Assembly: GCF_001866135.1 (NCBI RefSeq)
Contig: NZ_MODW01000002.1
Location: 642,917-706,916, forward strand
Source of the DNA: Microbacterium sp. LCT-H2
GTDB lineage: Bacteria > Actinomycetota > Actinomycetes > Actinomycetales > Microbacteriaceae
Direction: 5' to 3'
Length of the DNA stretch: 64,000 nt
Below, one piece after another: positions 34,049 to 43,293 of this stretch. Made by a program: the position numbers and the translations under genes. Numbering within the stretch: the first letter of the stretch is position 1; every line of letters starts with the position of its first letter. Below the pieces are notes generated by a model that was given only the letters and a program-made list of their open reading frames with translations, made no database searches and had not been told where the DNA came from.

Positions 34049-36519
34049 GTTCGCCGTCCGAGCGATATGCGCAGGCGCAGGAGAGTGCGGCGCATCCGGA
34101 GACGGCAGCTTTCGCGGCGCGCCAGCGCTTCCAGCTCGACCCGTTCCAGCTCGCCGGATGCCACGCGCTGGAGAACGGTCGCAGCGTACTCGTGGCGGCC
34201 CCCACCGGCGCCGGGAAGACCATCGTGGGGGAGTTCGCCATCCACCTGGCGATGCGGACCGCGACGGACAAAGCCTTCTACACCACGCCGATGAAGGCGC
34301 TCTCCAACCAGAAGTTCCGCGAACTCGTCGATGTCTACGGTGCGGACGACGTCGGTCTGCTGACGGGCGACACCAACATCAACGGCAACGCCCGCATCGT
34401 GGTCATGACCACCGAGGTCCTGCGGAACATGATCTATGCCGACTCCGCGGCGCTGCGCGACCTGCGCTACGTCGTGATGGACGAGGTGCACTATCTGGCC
34501 GACCGCTTCCGGGGAGCCGTGTGGGAAGAGGTCATCATCCACCTCCCGCCCCGTGTGCGCCTGGTGTCGCTGAGCGCGACGGTGTCGAACGCCGAGGAGT
34601 TCGGCGACTGGCTCGACACGGTTCGCGGTGACACCGAGGTCATCGTCTCCGAGATCCGTCCGGTGCCGTTGGAGCAGCACGTGCTCGTGCGTGACGACCT
34701 GCTGCCGCTCTTCGACGATCGTGCCGGCATCGCCACGGCACAGGTGAACCAGGAGCTCATGCGCATCCGGTCGTTCACCGGCTCCACATACGAGAGCAAC
34801 CGCCAGGCGCAGTCGTATCGCAGCAACCGGCACGCCGGGCGGCAGGCCCCTCGTCCGCCTCGGGGCGGACGCCGCCCCGTGCGCGCCGCGAACGCGCGCC
34901 GGATCGAGCGCATGGACCGTCCCGATGTGGTCGAGCTCCTGGCGCGATCGAACCTTCTTCCCGCCATCTTCTTCATCTTCAGCCGCGTGGGCTGCGACGC
35001 GGCGGTCCAGCAGGTGCGGCGGTCCGGTCTCCGTCTGACCTCGTCGGAGGAGCGGGCCGAGATCCGGGCCATCGTCGAGGAGCGCACCCGCACACTCCAG
35101 GACGAAGACCTCGGGGTGCTCGGCTACTGGGACTGGCTGGACAACCTCGAACGGGGCGTGGCCGCCCATCATGCCGGCCTCCTGCCCGCCTTCAAGGAGG
35201 TCGTCGAAGACCTCTTCCAGAGGAAGCTGCTCAAGGTCGTCTTCGCGACCGAGACGCTGGCCCTCGGCATCAACATGCCGGCGCGGACGGTGGTCCTCGA
35301 GAAGATGGAGAAGTTCAACGGAGAGGCTCGAGTCGCGATCACCTCCGGTGAGTACACGCAGCTCACGGGCCGCGCCGGGCGCCGCGGCATCGACGTCGAG
35401 GGGCACGCGGTCGTGCAGTGGAGCGAGGGCATGGACCCGCAGGCCGTCGCCGCCCTCGCGTCGCGGCGGACCTATCCGCTCAACTCCAGCTTCCGGCCGA
35501 CGTACAACATGGCCGTCAACCTGATCGATCTCTTCGGGCAGACCAGAGCCCGGCAGATCCTGGAGTCGTCGTTCGCCCAGTTCCAGGCGGACCGCGCGGT
35601 GGTCGGACTCGCCCGACAGGTGCGGGAGGCCGAGGAGTCGCTGACCGGCTACCAGTCGGCGATGGCGTGCGAGCACGGCGACTTCCCGGAGTACGCCGCC
35701 ATCCGCCGCGAGCTGAGCGACCTCGAGAAGAAGAACCGGCAGGACACCCAGGCCCCGCGCGCTGCTCGGGACAAGCGGATGAAACGGATCCAGACGCTCC
35801 GGACGCGGATGCAGCGCCACCCCTCTCACCGGTGCCCCGACCGCGAGAAGCACGCCCGGTGGGCCGAGCGCTACTGGAAGCTCAAGCGCCAGACCGATCG
35901 CACGCGCCGTCAGATCGAGACCAGGACCGGCACGGTGGCCCGCGTCTTCGACCGTGTCGTCGAGGTGCTGGAGACGCTGGACTACGTCCGTCGCGGCGAG
36001 GATGGGATGCACCTGACCGATGCCGGGCGCACGATGCGGCGGATCTACGGTGAGCGCGACCTGCTCGTGGCCGAATCGCTGCGTCAGGGCCTCTGGAAGG
36101 GGCTGGATGCGCCGTCGCTGGCCGCGATGGCATGCTGCCTCGTGTACGAGCCGCGCCGCGACGAAGCGAATGCAGGGGAGCGGGGCCTCCCGAGGGGCGC
36201 CTTCCGAGCGGCCTACGAGAAGACGACCGCGCTGTGGGCTGAGCTCGACGACCTGGAGCAGGACCACCAGTTGCCGGGAAGCGAGCCCCTGGCGGCCGGG
36301 CTCGCGGGTGCGATGCACGCCTGGGCGCGCGGCGGGATGCTCGATCGTGTCCTGATCGATGCCGACATGGCGGCCGGCGACTTCGTGCGGTGGGCGAAGC
36401 AGACCATCGACCTCCTGGATCAGTTGTCCATCGTCGCGGAGGACGCCGCGCTCGCACGCACTGCCCGGGCTGCCCTCGACGGTGTGCGCCGTGGCATCGT
36501 CGCCTACTCCTCGATGTGA
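34045..36519 (+). CDS. helY: DEAD/DEAH box RNA helicase, HelY/Mtr4-like
   Basis: 824 residues. Motif I APTGAGKTIVGEFA, motif II MDEVHYLADRFRG, motif III LSATVSN, motif VI QLTGRAGRRGID, then an arch-like insert with a basic, Arg-rich stretch near residues 265-290 and the C-terminal DSHCT domain (about 650-824). HelY of mycobacteria occupies the same position downstream of tatC. It probably unwinds structured RNA. It is coupled to tatC by ATGA. Confidence 0.93.
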   Translation: MSSPSERYAQAQESAAHPETAAFAARQRFQLDPFQLAGCHALENGRSVLVAAPTGAGKTIVGEFAIHLAMRTATDKAFYTTPMKALSNQKFRELVDVYGADDVGLLTGDTNINGNARIVVMTTEVLRNMIYADSAALRDLRYVVMDEVHYLADRFRGAVWEEVIIHLPPRVRLVSLSATVSNAEEFGDWLDTVRGDTEVIVSEIRPVPLEQHVLVRDDLLPLFDDRAGIATAQVNQELMRIRSFTGSTYESNRQAQSYRSNRHAGRQAPRPPRGGRRPVRAANARRIERMDRPDVVELLARSNLLPAIFFIFSRVGCDAAVQQVRRSGLRLTSSEERAEIRAIVEERTRTLQDEDLGVLGYWDWLDNLERGVAAHHAGLLPAFKEVVEDLFQRKLLKVVFATETLALGINMPARTVVLEKMEKFNGEARVAITSGEYTQLTGRAGRRGIDVEGHAVVQWSEGMDPQAVAALASRRTYPLNSSFRPTYNMAVNLIDLFGQTRARQILESSFAQFQADRAVVGLARQVREAEESLTGYQSAMACEHGDFPEYAAIRRELSDLEKKNRQDTQAPRAARDKRMKRIQTLRTRMQRHPSHRCPDREKHARWAERYWKLKRQTDRTRRQIETRTGTVARVFDRVVEVLETLDYVRRGEDGMHLTDAGRTMRRIYGERDLLVAESLRQGLWKGLDAPSLAAMACCLVYEPRRDEANAGERGLPRGAFRAAYEKTTALWAELDDLEQDHQLPGSEPLAAGLAGAMHAWARGGMLDRVLIDADMAAGDFVRWAKQTIDLLDQLSIVAEDAALARTARAALDGVRRGIVAYSSM

Positions 36520-36530
36520 GATCCACCCGC

Positions 36531-38054
36531 ATGACCGAAACCTCCGTCCGTCGACGCGCCCTCCTGCCCCTGTGGGCCGCCGTTCCCGTGGCCGCACTGG
36601 CTGCGCTGCTCATGGACCTCGCGTTTCCCGAGGCCGCGGTCTGGATCCTGGCCTTCCCGGCCACGGGGCTTCTGCTTCTCGCGCTGATCGGCCGACGGGC
36701 CGGCGGAGCACTGCTCGTGGGGCTGGTCTACGGCATCGTGTTCTTCGCTGTGCTCGTGTCCTGGACCTCGCGGTACCTCGGGCCACTGCCGTGGGCCACC
36801 CTGAGCGTCGTCGAGGGCGTCCTCACGGCCGTCGCGCTGATCCCCCTGACCCTCGCGTACCGCTGGCTGCCCCGCGCCTGGCCGGGCACCGCAGGGCGTC
36901 TGCTGACCCTCCCGGCCGTGATCGCTGCGCTCTGGGTCGGGCGGGAGCTGTTCCTCGGCTGGTGGCCGTACGGCGGCTTCCCCTGGGCCCGCCTCGGGAT
37001 GAGCCAGGCCGAGAGCCCCCTCGCCGCGCTGTCCTCCTGGGTCGGCGTGAGCGGGCTGAGCTTCCTGATGGTGTTCCTCGTCGCGATGGTGATCGAGATC
37101 GTGCGCCTGGGACTGTGGCGGCGACCGGTCGCCCTGCTCGCGCCTGCTGCCCTCGTCCTGGTCCTCTTCTTCACGCCGCTCTTCCCGACGACGCCGTCCG
37201 GATCGATGCGCATCGCCGCGGTGCAGGGGAACGGGCCGACCGGCTACTTCGACGAGCGCGAGCCCTTCGCCGTGATCCAGGCACAGACGGAGGCGACCGA
37301 GCCGCTGTACGGCGACGACGTCGACCTGCTCGTGTGGCCAGAGGGCGGGCTCGATACGGATCCCTTCGCGAACTCCGCCATCGCACGACGGATGACTCTG
37401 GTGTCGAACCGCATCGACGCGCCGCTGCTCGCCAACGCCGCCACCGGCCGCGGGAACCTCTACTACAACACCTCGATGCTCTGGCTGCCGGACGGCACAG
37501 CGCCGCAGAAGCACGACAAGCGTCATCCCGTGCCCTTCGGCGAGTATGTGCCGGATCGCGCGTTCTTCAACGCTCTCGCGCCCGATCTCATCGGACTGAT
37601 CCAGCGCGAGTACACCCCGGGGGCGAACCCGCCAATCGTCGAGGTCGACGATGTGCGGGTCGGCCTGGCAATCTGCTTCGACGTCATCTACGACGACGTC
37701 ATCACCGAGGGCCTTTACGGCGGCGCCGAGGTACTGGTCTTCCAGACGAACAACGCCGACTTCCGCGGCACCGATGAGAATCTCCAGCAGCTCTCGTTCG
37801 CGCGGATGCGCGCGATCGAGACGGGCCGGAGCGTCGTCAACATCTCCACGGTCGGCACGAGCCAGGTCATCCTCCCGGACGGGCGGACGGTCACGAGCCT
37901 GGACGCGGATGAGGCCGGAGCGATGCTCGAGGATGTCGAGCTCCACTCCGGCCTCACGGCGGGAATCGTCCTGGGCCCCTGGCTGCAGCAGGTGCTGCTG
38001 TGGGGCGGGCTGGGCGCACTCGGTCTCGGGTGGTGGCGCGCCCGTCGGCGCTAG
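36531..38054 (+). CDS. lnt: apolipoprotein N-acyltransferase
   Basis: 507 residues: N-terminal transmembrane part of about six helices (1-215), a periplasmic-side nitrilase domain (about 220-470) and a last helix near 485. The catalytic triad is visible as Glu in VWPEGG, Lys in HDKRHPVPFGE and Cys in ICFDVIYDD. It adds the third acyl chain to lipoproteins such as the FKBP protein upstream. It is not fused to a dolichol-phosphate mannose synthase, as some mycobacterial homologues are. The end overlaps rbpA by 4 nt. Confidence 0.93.
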   Translation: MTETSVRRRALLPLWAAVPVAALAALLMDLAFPEAAVWILAFPATGLLLLALIGRRAGGALLVGLVYGIVFFAVLVSWTSRYLGPLPWATLSVVEGVLTAVALIPLTLAYRWLPRAWPGTAGRLLTLPAVIAALWVGRELFLGWWPYGGFPWARLGMSQAESPLAALSSWVGVSGLSFLMVFLVAMVIEIVRLGLWRRPVALLAPAALVLVLFFTPLFPTTPSGSMRIAAVQGNGPTGYFDEREPFAVIQAQTEATEPLYGDDVDLLVWPEGGLDTDPFANSAIARRMTLVSNRIDAPLLANAATGRGNLYYNTSMLWLPDGTAPQKHDKRHPVPFGEYVPDRAFFNALAPDLIGLIQREYTPGANPPIVEVDDVRVGLAICFDVIYDDVITEGLYGGAEVLVFQTNNADFRGTDENLQQLSFARMRAIETGRSVVNISTVGTSQVILPDGRTVTSLDADEAGAMLEDVELHSGLTAGIVLGPWLQQVLLWGGLGALGLGWWRARRR

Positions 38055-38434
38055 GCGCCGATCTTCTCGCGGGTGGGATCCTCCCCGGCACCGCGCCGGG
38101 CTCGGATGTAGGCGAGACGCTCCTCGAGAAGCTCCTCCAGCTCCGCACGGGTGCGACGCTCCATGAGCATGTCCCAGTGCGTGCGAGCGGCCTTCTCGTC
38201 GGTGGCCTCGAGGGTGACGGCCTCGCCGTCGACCTTCAGGCGGGCTTCCGCGCCGCAGGAACGGCACTCCCAGGTCTGAGGCGGTTCGGCATCGGCAGCG
38301 AACATGAGCGTGGTGTCGTGTCCGCAGGTGTCACAGGTGTAGGTGGTCTCACGGCGCTCCATGAAAACGACGCCCTCTTCGCTCTGTAGGCTCTGGGCGC
38401 CGAGTCGGATGCCGCGCAGGCTGCGATCTGCCAT
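38051..38434 (-). CDS. rbpA: RNA polymerase-binding protein RbpA
   Basis: 127 residues with the RbpA N-terminus MADRSLRGIRLGAQSLQSE, the CDTCGH...CRSCG zinc-ribbon-like core and the C-terminal sigma-interaction helix region (DMLMERRTRAELEELLEER in part). It binds the principal sigma factor and stimulates open-complex formation in Actinobacteria. Convergent with lnt, overlapping by 4 nt. Confidence 0.95.
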   Translation of the reverse strand: MADRSLRGIRLGAQSLQSEEGVVFMERRETTYTCDTCGHDTTLMFAADAEPPQTWECRSCGAEARLKVDGEAVTLEATDEKAARTHWDMLMERRTRAELEELLEERLAYIRARRGAGEDPTREKIGA

Positions 38435-38550
38435 TGTGTGGTCCTCTCGTCGCTGTCAGGTATAACGTTCGAGCCTGTGCGCTTCATCCACGTCGGGACG
38501 TTCTCCGCGGTATTCACAGGGGAATCCCAGCGCCGGAGGATAATGGGGGC

Positions 38551-39327
38551 TCAGGGCTTCCGGAGCGTGGCGACGGCGAGGTCGGCGCGATCGGTCACGA
38601 TGCCGTCCACGCCGGCGTCCACGAGGCGGCGCATGTCGTCCGCGTCGTTCACGGTCCAGACGTGGACCTCGGTGCCGGCCCGGTGGGCGGCGCGGAGGAG
38701 CGCCGGCGTCAGCACTCGGATCGCCCCATGACGCTCGGGGATCTGCAGGGCGTCGATCTCCCGGAGCGCTCTGGCGGGGGAGAGGCGCACGGCGGAGAGC
38801 GCACGCACCGCCGCGATCGTCCGACTCCCGCCGGAGGTGGCGGGACGGAGCCCGGTGCCGGTCTGCCGTACGGCCTCCAGCGTCGCCCGCCGGTTGGCAT
38901 CCGAGAAGCTGGTGACGAGGACACGATGGGTGTGCGCCGCGAGGATGGGGCCCAGCGGCGCCGCGGCGGCCAGTGTCTTCACGTCGATGTTGAACCGGGT
39001 CTCCGGGAAGGCGGAGAGCGCCTCGGCCACCGTGAGCAGACCGCCGTGCTCGGCGAACAGGGCGGTCAGCTCCCGCGTCCTGACCTCGTGCACAGCGCGC
39101 GGATCGTGAACCAGACGGCGCAGGTCGTGATCGTGGAAGAGCACGACGTCGCCGTCCGCGGTGACCTGGCAGTCCGTCTCGATGTACTCGGCCCCCGCGG
39201 CATGGGCGGCGGCGAAGGCGGCCGCGGTGTTCTCCCAGACGCCGGACTCCCGCCCCTCGGCGGTCACGAGACCCCGATGGGCCAGGATGCGGGGCTGCTC
39301 GGCCTTGACGAAGTACGGGTGGGTCAC
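38551..39327 (-). CDS. glycerophosphodiester phosphodiesterase
   Basis: 258 residues, GTG start. GDPD TIM barrel: LAHRGLV (catalytic His), ENTAAAF, ETDCQVTADGDVVLFHDHDLRR in part (metal residues E/D and H), and the C-terminal VHVWTVND. It hydrolyses glycerophosphodiesters to glycerol-3-phosphate and an alcohol. The start overlaps the SPFH gene stop (GTGA), so it is the third gene of the NfeD-SPFH-GDPD operon. Confidence 0.92.
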   Translation of the reverse strand: MTHPYFVKAEQPRILAHRGLVTAEGRESGVWENTAAAFAAAHAAGAEYIETDCQVTADGDVVLFHDHDLRRLVHDPRAVHEVRTRELTALFAEHGGLLTVAEALSAFPETRFNIDVKTLAAAAPLGPILAAHTHRVLVTSFSDANRRATLEAVRQTGTGLRPATSGGSRTIAAVRALSAVRLSPARALREIDALQIPERHGAIRVLTPALLRAAHRAGTEVHVWTVNDADDMRRLVDAGVDGIVTDRADLAVATLRKP

Positions 39328-40253
39328 GCGCCCGCGGGGGGAGTGGTCGACCCGGGTCCGACCTTCGGGGTGAAGGCGGTGCCGATGCCCTTGAGCGCCT
39401 CGGTCAGCTCGCTCGGGATGATCCAGAGCTTGCTGGACGGGCTCTCGCTGATCTTCGGGAGCATCTGCAGATACTGGTACGCGAGGAGCTTGTCGTCCGG
39501 CGCGCCCTGGTGGATCGCGGAGAAGACGCTCTGGATCGCCTCCGCCTCACCCTGGGCGCGGAGGACGGCGGCCTGCTTGTCCCCCTCGGCGCGGAGGATC
39601 TCCGCCTGACGGAGGCCTTCCGCTTCGAGGATCGCGGACTGTTTCGTGCCCTCGGCGGTCAGGATCGCGGCACGGCGGTCCCGCTCGGCGCGCATCTGCT
39701 TCTCCATGGAGTCCTGGATGGACACGGGCGGGTCGATCGCCTTGAGCTCGACGCGGCCCACGCGGATGCCCCATTTGCCGGTCGCCTCGTCCAGGACGAC
39801 GCGGAGCTGCCCGTTGATGTTGTCACGGCTCGTCAGCGCCTCTTCGAGGTTCAGACCGCCCACGACGTTACGGAGAGTCGTCGTGGTGAGCTGTTCCACG
39901 GCGCCGAGGTAGTTCGCGATCTCGTAGGTGGCCGCGCGCGCGTCGGTGACCTGGAAGTAGACGACGGTGTCGATGGAGACGACCAGGTTGTCCTCGGTGA
40001 TCACGGGCTGCGGCGGGAACGACACCACCTGTTCGCGCATGTCGATCAGCGGCCGCAGGCGGTCGATGAACGGCACGAGGATGTTGAGCCCGGGGGAGAG
40101 GGTCTTGTGATAGCGGCCGAGCCGCTCGACCACTCCCGCGGTCGCCTGCGGGATGATGCGGATAGCCCGCGCGATCGTGACGATCACGAAGATGATGACC
40201 GCGATCACCAGGATCCAGATGATCACGGTCGGGATGATCGATGCGTCGTCCAC
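39324..40253 (-). CDS. SPFH/Band 7 (stomatin-like) membrane protein
   Basis: 309 residues from the GTG at 40253 (AGGAG 5 nt upstream). N-terminal membrane helix (about 6-25), then the SPFH domain with GVVERLGRYHKTLSPGLN and the phrase VDTVVYFQVTD-like VSIDTVVYFQVTD, then a coiled coil rich in Glu/Ala/Arg (EAEGLRQAEILRAEGDKQA in part). It is expected to scaffold membrane microdomains together with the NfeD-like partner upstream. Confidence 0.92.
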   Translation of the reverse strand: MDDASIIPTVIIWILVIAVIIFVIVTIARAIRIIPQATAGVVERLGRYHKTLSPGLNILVPFIDRLRPLIDMREQVVSFPPQPVITEDNLVVSIDTVVYFQVTDARAATYEIANYLGAVEQLTTTTLRNVVGGLNLEEALTSRDNINGQLRVVLDEATGKWGIRVGRVELKAIDPPVSIQDSMEKQMRAERDRRAAILTAEGTKQSAILEAEGLRQAEILRAEGDKQAAVLRAQGEAEAIQSVFSAIHQGAPDDKLLAYQYLQMLPKISESPSSKLWIIPSELTEALKGIGTAFTPKVGPGSTTPPAGA

Positions 40254-40261
40254 GCGTGCTC

Positions 40262-40735
40262 CTAGTCGTTGAGGGGTCGGACGATGGCGGTCGCGCCGTT
40301 GATCGCGCTGACGGCGACAGGCGCCCCCGCGGGGATCGCCATCGGGGTGGTCGTTCGGGCGGTCCAGGTGTCGCCGTTCGCGAGCTTCGCCTGACCGGAG
40401 ATCTGCGTGATCTCGCTGAGCGCGATGCCCCGCAGGTCGACGAGCGCCTCCACGTTCGAGCGTGTGGGGTCGGCGCCGCGGTGAAGGCGCCGCAGGAGCG
40501 GCGGCCGCAGGAAGAGGATAAAGAGGGCGGATGCCAAGGCGGCGATGAGGATCTGGATCCAGACCGGGAGCCCGACGAAGTCGGTGACGAGTCCGATCAC
40601 ACTGCCGAAGCTCAGCATCAGGAAGGTGAAGTCGAGGGAGAGCATCTCGATGACGAGGAAGACCGCGATGAGGACCAGCCATCCGATCCATGCCCAGTGG
40701 TCGATGAACGTGACGAACGTCGAGAAGTTGTCCAT
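40262..40735 (-). CDS. NfeD-like membrane protein
   Basis: 157 residues from the ATG at 40735, with AAAGGAGG 4 nt upstream. Three to four membrane helices (about 8-100) and a C-terminal OB-like domain (LVDLRGIALSEITQISGQA, then TPMAIPAGAPVAVSAING) as in short NfeD proteins. NfeD and SPFH genes are a classic pair; here they are 8 nt apart. Confidence 0.9.
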   Translation of the reverse strand: MDNFSTFVTFIDHWAWIGWLVLIAVFLVIEMLSLDFTFLMLSFGSVIGLVTDFVGLPVWIQILIAALASALFILFLRPPLLRRLHRGADPTRSNVEALVDLRGIALSEITQISGQAKLANGDTWTARTTTPMAIPAGAPVAVSAINGATAIVRPLND

Positions 40736-40856
40736 GCGGCCTCCTTTGCCGTCAACGTACCACGCGCGGCGGCAGCCGACCGGCCGCCACTGCGCCCCTT
40801 GGTAATCTGTGAGAGCCGTGCGCTCACGGCGTTCCACGCACCATGAGGAGTCACCC

Positions 40857-41621
40857 GTGACCGACGTTCTTCCCGCAGGATCCCTCGACGGCAAGGTGGC
40901 CCTCGTCACCGGCTCATCGCGGGGGATCGGCGCCGACACCGTGCGATACCTCGCCGAGGCCGGCGCCGACGTCGTCATCAACTACCGGAACAAGGCCCCG
41001 CGCGCGGAGAAGCTCGCCGCGCAGCTGCGCGAGCTCGGCCGCCGGGCGCTCGTCGTCGGCGCGGACCTCACCGACCCCGCGTCCGTGGCCGAGATGTTCG
41101 ACGCCGTCCGCGCCGAGTACGGACGCCTCGACGTTCTCGTCCTGAACGCCTCGGGCGGCATGGAGTCGGGGATGGCCGAGGACTACGCCCTGAAGCTCAA
41201 CCGCGACGCGCAGCTCAACGTCCTCGACGCCGCGACGCCGCTGCTGTCGGATGGCGCACGCGTCGTGTTCGTCACCAGCCACCAGGCGCACTTCATCCGC
41301 ACGACGCCGACGATGCCGGAGTACGAACCCGTCGCGCTGTCGAAGCGGGCCGGTGAGGACGCGCTGCGGGAGCTCATCCCCGGTCTCGCGGAGAAGGGGA
41401 TCGGCTTCACGGTCGTCTCCGGCGACATGATCGAGGGCACGATCACCGCGACGCTGCTCGAGCGCGCGAACCCCGGTGCCATCGCCGAGCGCCGCGAGTC
41501 CGCCGGGCGCCTCTACAACGTGTCCGAGTTCGCCGCCGAGGTCGCTAAGGCCGCGATCGACCCCATCCCCGCGGACAACACCCGCCTCGTCGGCGACGTG
41601 AGCGCGTTCGCCGCGGAATAG
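40857..41621 (+). CDS. SDR family oxidoreductase (atypical active site)
   Basis: 254 residues from the GTG at 40857 (GAGGAG 6 nt upstream). NAD(P) fold with TGSSRGIG, a basic patch INYRNKA that suggests NADP, LVLNASGG, and VFVTSHQAH. At the catalytic position the usual YxxxK reads VALSK, with the nearest Tyr three residues further upstream (EYEPVALSK). This pattern occurs in a group of actinobacterial SDRs, but the catalytic Tyr is displaced or lost. Substrate unknown. Followed by a strong terminator. Confidence 0.85.
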   Translation: MTDVLPAGSLDGKVALVTGSSRGIGADTVRYLAEAGADVVINYRNKAPRAEKLAAQLRELGRRALVVGADLTDPASVAEMFDAVRAEYGRLDVLVLNASGGMESGMAEDYALKLNRDAQLNVLDAATPLLSDGARVVFVTSHQAHFIRTTPTMPEYEPVALSKRAGEDALRELIPGLAEKGIGFTVVSGDMIEGTITATLLERANPGAIAERRESAGRLYNVSEFAAEVAKAAIDPIPADNTRLVGDVSAFAAE

Positions 41622-41629
41622 CCGTCAGA

Positions 41630-41675
41630 CGCGAGACGCCCCGGACCCGCTGCTGCAGGTCCGGGGCGTCTCGCG
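41630..41675. terminator. bidirectional 18-bp hairpin terminator
   Basis: Perfect inverted repeat, 41630-41647 (CGCGAGACGCCCCGGACC) with 41658-41675, 10-nt loop, between the convergent SDR and HdeD-like genes. Confidence 0.88.
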
Positions 41676-41683
41676 TGTGCGGA

Positions 41684-42271
41684 TCAGACGGCGGCAGCAC
41701 CCGTGGTGAAGGCCTTCTCGTCCTTGCCGAGCGTGATCGCGCGGATGATCTGCACGATGCCGAGCACGACGAGCGAGATGCCCAGGAGCAGCCAGAGCGC
41801 GAATCCGGCGATGACCGGCGAGAAGAGGACGATGATTCCGGCGATGATGCTGAGGATCGCGTAGATCAGCGTCCAGACCCGCGATCCGTCGCTGCCGAGC
41901 AGCGAGAGTGCCACGACACCATCGACGATCCAGCTCACGCCGATGAAGATCACGACGACCAGCGCCAGGGTGGCGGCGGCGACATTCAGGTTGAAGAACG
42001 CGATGACGCCGGCGACGATGTAGAGCAGGCCGAGCACGATGTGTCCGACGCGCGACCAACCGCCCTTCGCGCGGGAGAAGATGCCGAGGCCGATGTACAC
42101 GACTCCCGCGACGATCAGGTAGGACGCGAAGATCGCCGTCACGATGACGGCGGACTTCACCGGCCAGACCAGCAGCGCGATGCCCGCGAGCAGCGCGAGA
42201 ACGCCGGAGACCGCGAGAGCGACGCGGATGGATTTGAAGAACGACTTCGTTTCAGCGAGTGCTTCAGACAT
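41684..42271 (-). CDS. HdeD family (DUF308) membrane protein
   Basis: 195 residues with six predicted membrane helices in three helical pairs, typical of DUF308/HdeD (LLAGIALLVWPVKSA, LLYIVAGVIAFFN, ILSIIAGIIVLFSPV). HdeD in E. coli is linked to acid resistance; the role here is unproven. AAGGGG precedes the ATG at a long distance (11 nt). Probable -10 TACCCT on the minus strand near 42313-42318. Confidence 0.85.
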   Translation of the reverse strand: MSEALAETKSFFKSIRVALAVSGVLALLAGIALLVWPVKSAVIVTAIFASYLIVAGVVYIGLGIFSRAKGGWSRVGHIVLGLLYIVAGVIAFFNLNVAAATLALVVVIFIGVSWIVDGVVALSLLGSDGSRVWTLIYAILSIIAGIIVLFSPVIAGFALWLLLGISLVVLGIVQIIRAITLGKDEKAFTTGAAAV

Positions 42272-42409
42272 GGCGGTGAACCCCTTCTGAGAAAATCCTG
42301 TGAGGATGCCCCCAGGGTAGCGCCGGATCTCCGACAGGCGGGGGAGGAGGGCCTCCGCGCGTCGCGGATGGTCATTCCGCGTCTTCCGGGGTCATGGCAG
42401 GATCGTCAC

Positions 42410-42850
42410 GTGACACCGGTGGATGAGGCTCGCCTGCGGGAGCTGGTCGTGATGCGGAAGGTCCGCGACCGCATCGACCGCGAGTACGCGAAGCCCTTGG
42501 ACGTCGAGGCTCTGGCGCGGGGCGTGCACCTGTCGGCCGGCCATCTCAGCCGGCGGTTTCGCGAGACGTACGGCGAATCCCCGTACTCGTATCTGATGAC
42601 CCGCCGCATCGAACGCGCCATGGCACTGCTGCGTCGCGGCGACCTCACCGTCACCGAGGTGTGCTTCGCCGTGGGCTGCTCCTCGCTGGGAACCTTCAGC
42701 ACCCGGTTCTCGGAACTGGTGGGTGTCTCACCCCGCGTGTACCGTGAACGCGCCGCCGACGTCGAGGGCATCCCGTCGTTCCAGGCCAAGCAGGTCACCC
42801 GACCGATCAGGAATCGAGAAGCGCCGCGCCCCGAGGCGCACCTAACGTGA
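42410..42850 (+). CDS. short AraC family regulator
   Basis: 146 residues: essentially only the AraC DNA-binding domain (VRDRIDREYAKPLDVEALAR, HLSRRFRETYGESPYSYLM, VTEVCFAVGCSSLGTFSTRF in part), with no ligand domain. GTG start; the preceding CAGGAT may be a -10 for leaderless initiation. Coupled by GTGA to the VOC gene. Such AraC-VOC pairs are frequent in Actinobacteria. It may respond through the VOC partner, which is inference. Confidence 0.85.
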   Translation: MTPVDEARLRELVVMRKVRDRIDREYAKPLDVEALARGVHLSAGHLSRRFRETYGESPYSYLMTRRIERAMALLRRGDLTVTEVCFAVGCSSLGTFSTRFSELVGVSPRVYRERAADVEGIPSFQAKQVTRPIRNREAPRPEAHLT

Positions 42851-43266
42851 GCATCATGAAGATCCGCATCCATTACGCCTTCCTCCCGCACACCGACGCC
42901 GAGGCAGCCCTCGGCTTCTATCGCGACGCCCTCGGCTTCGAGGTGCGCAACGACGTCGGGTACGACGGCCTGCGCTGGCTCACGGTCGGCCCGGCCGGCC
43001 AGCCCGAGACCTCGATCGTGCTCCATCCGCCGGCCACCGACCCCGGCATCACCGACGCGGAGCGGCAGACCATCCTGGAGCTCATCGCGAAGGGCAGCTA
43101 CGGCGCGCTGACTCTGGCGAGCGACGACCTGGACGCCCTGTTCGACCGGCTGGTCGCTGTCGGCGCCGATGTCGTCCAGGAGCCGATGGACCAGCCCTAC
43201 GGCGTCCGCGACTGCGCCTTCCGCGATCCCGCCGGCAACCTGCTCCGTATCAATCAGGCCGCCTGA
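42847..43266 (+). CDS. VOC family protein (glyoxalase/bleomycin-resistance fold)
   Basis: 139 residues, two beta-alpha-beta-beta-beta units: HYAFLPHTDAEAALGFYRDALGFEV and GALTLASDDLDALFDRLVA (quoted in part), ending in DPAGNLLRINQ. It may bind or modify a small molecule. Its start overlaps the AraC stop and the UvrA-like gene begins 27 nt downstream, so the three genes probably form one operon. Confidence 0.87.
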   Translation: MSIMKIRIHYAFLPHTDAEAALGFYRDALGFEVRNDVGYDGLRWLTVGPAGQPETSIVLHPPATDPGITDAERQTILELIAKGSYGALTLASDDLDALFDRLVAVGADVVQEPMDQPYGVRDCAFRDPAGNLLRINQAA

Positions 43267-43293
43267 CGGCCCCACCACCACGAAGGACGCCGC

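Noticed and set aside
33742..36597. Leftward 951-codon open frame opposite tatC/helY
   Set aside because: Composition is typical of an antisense shadow; helY and tatC have complete motif sets.
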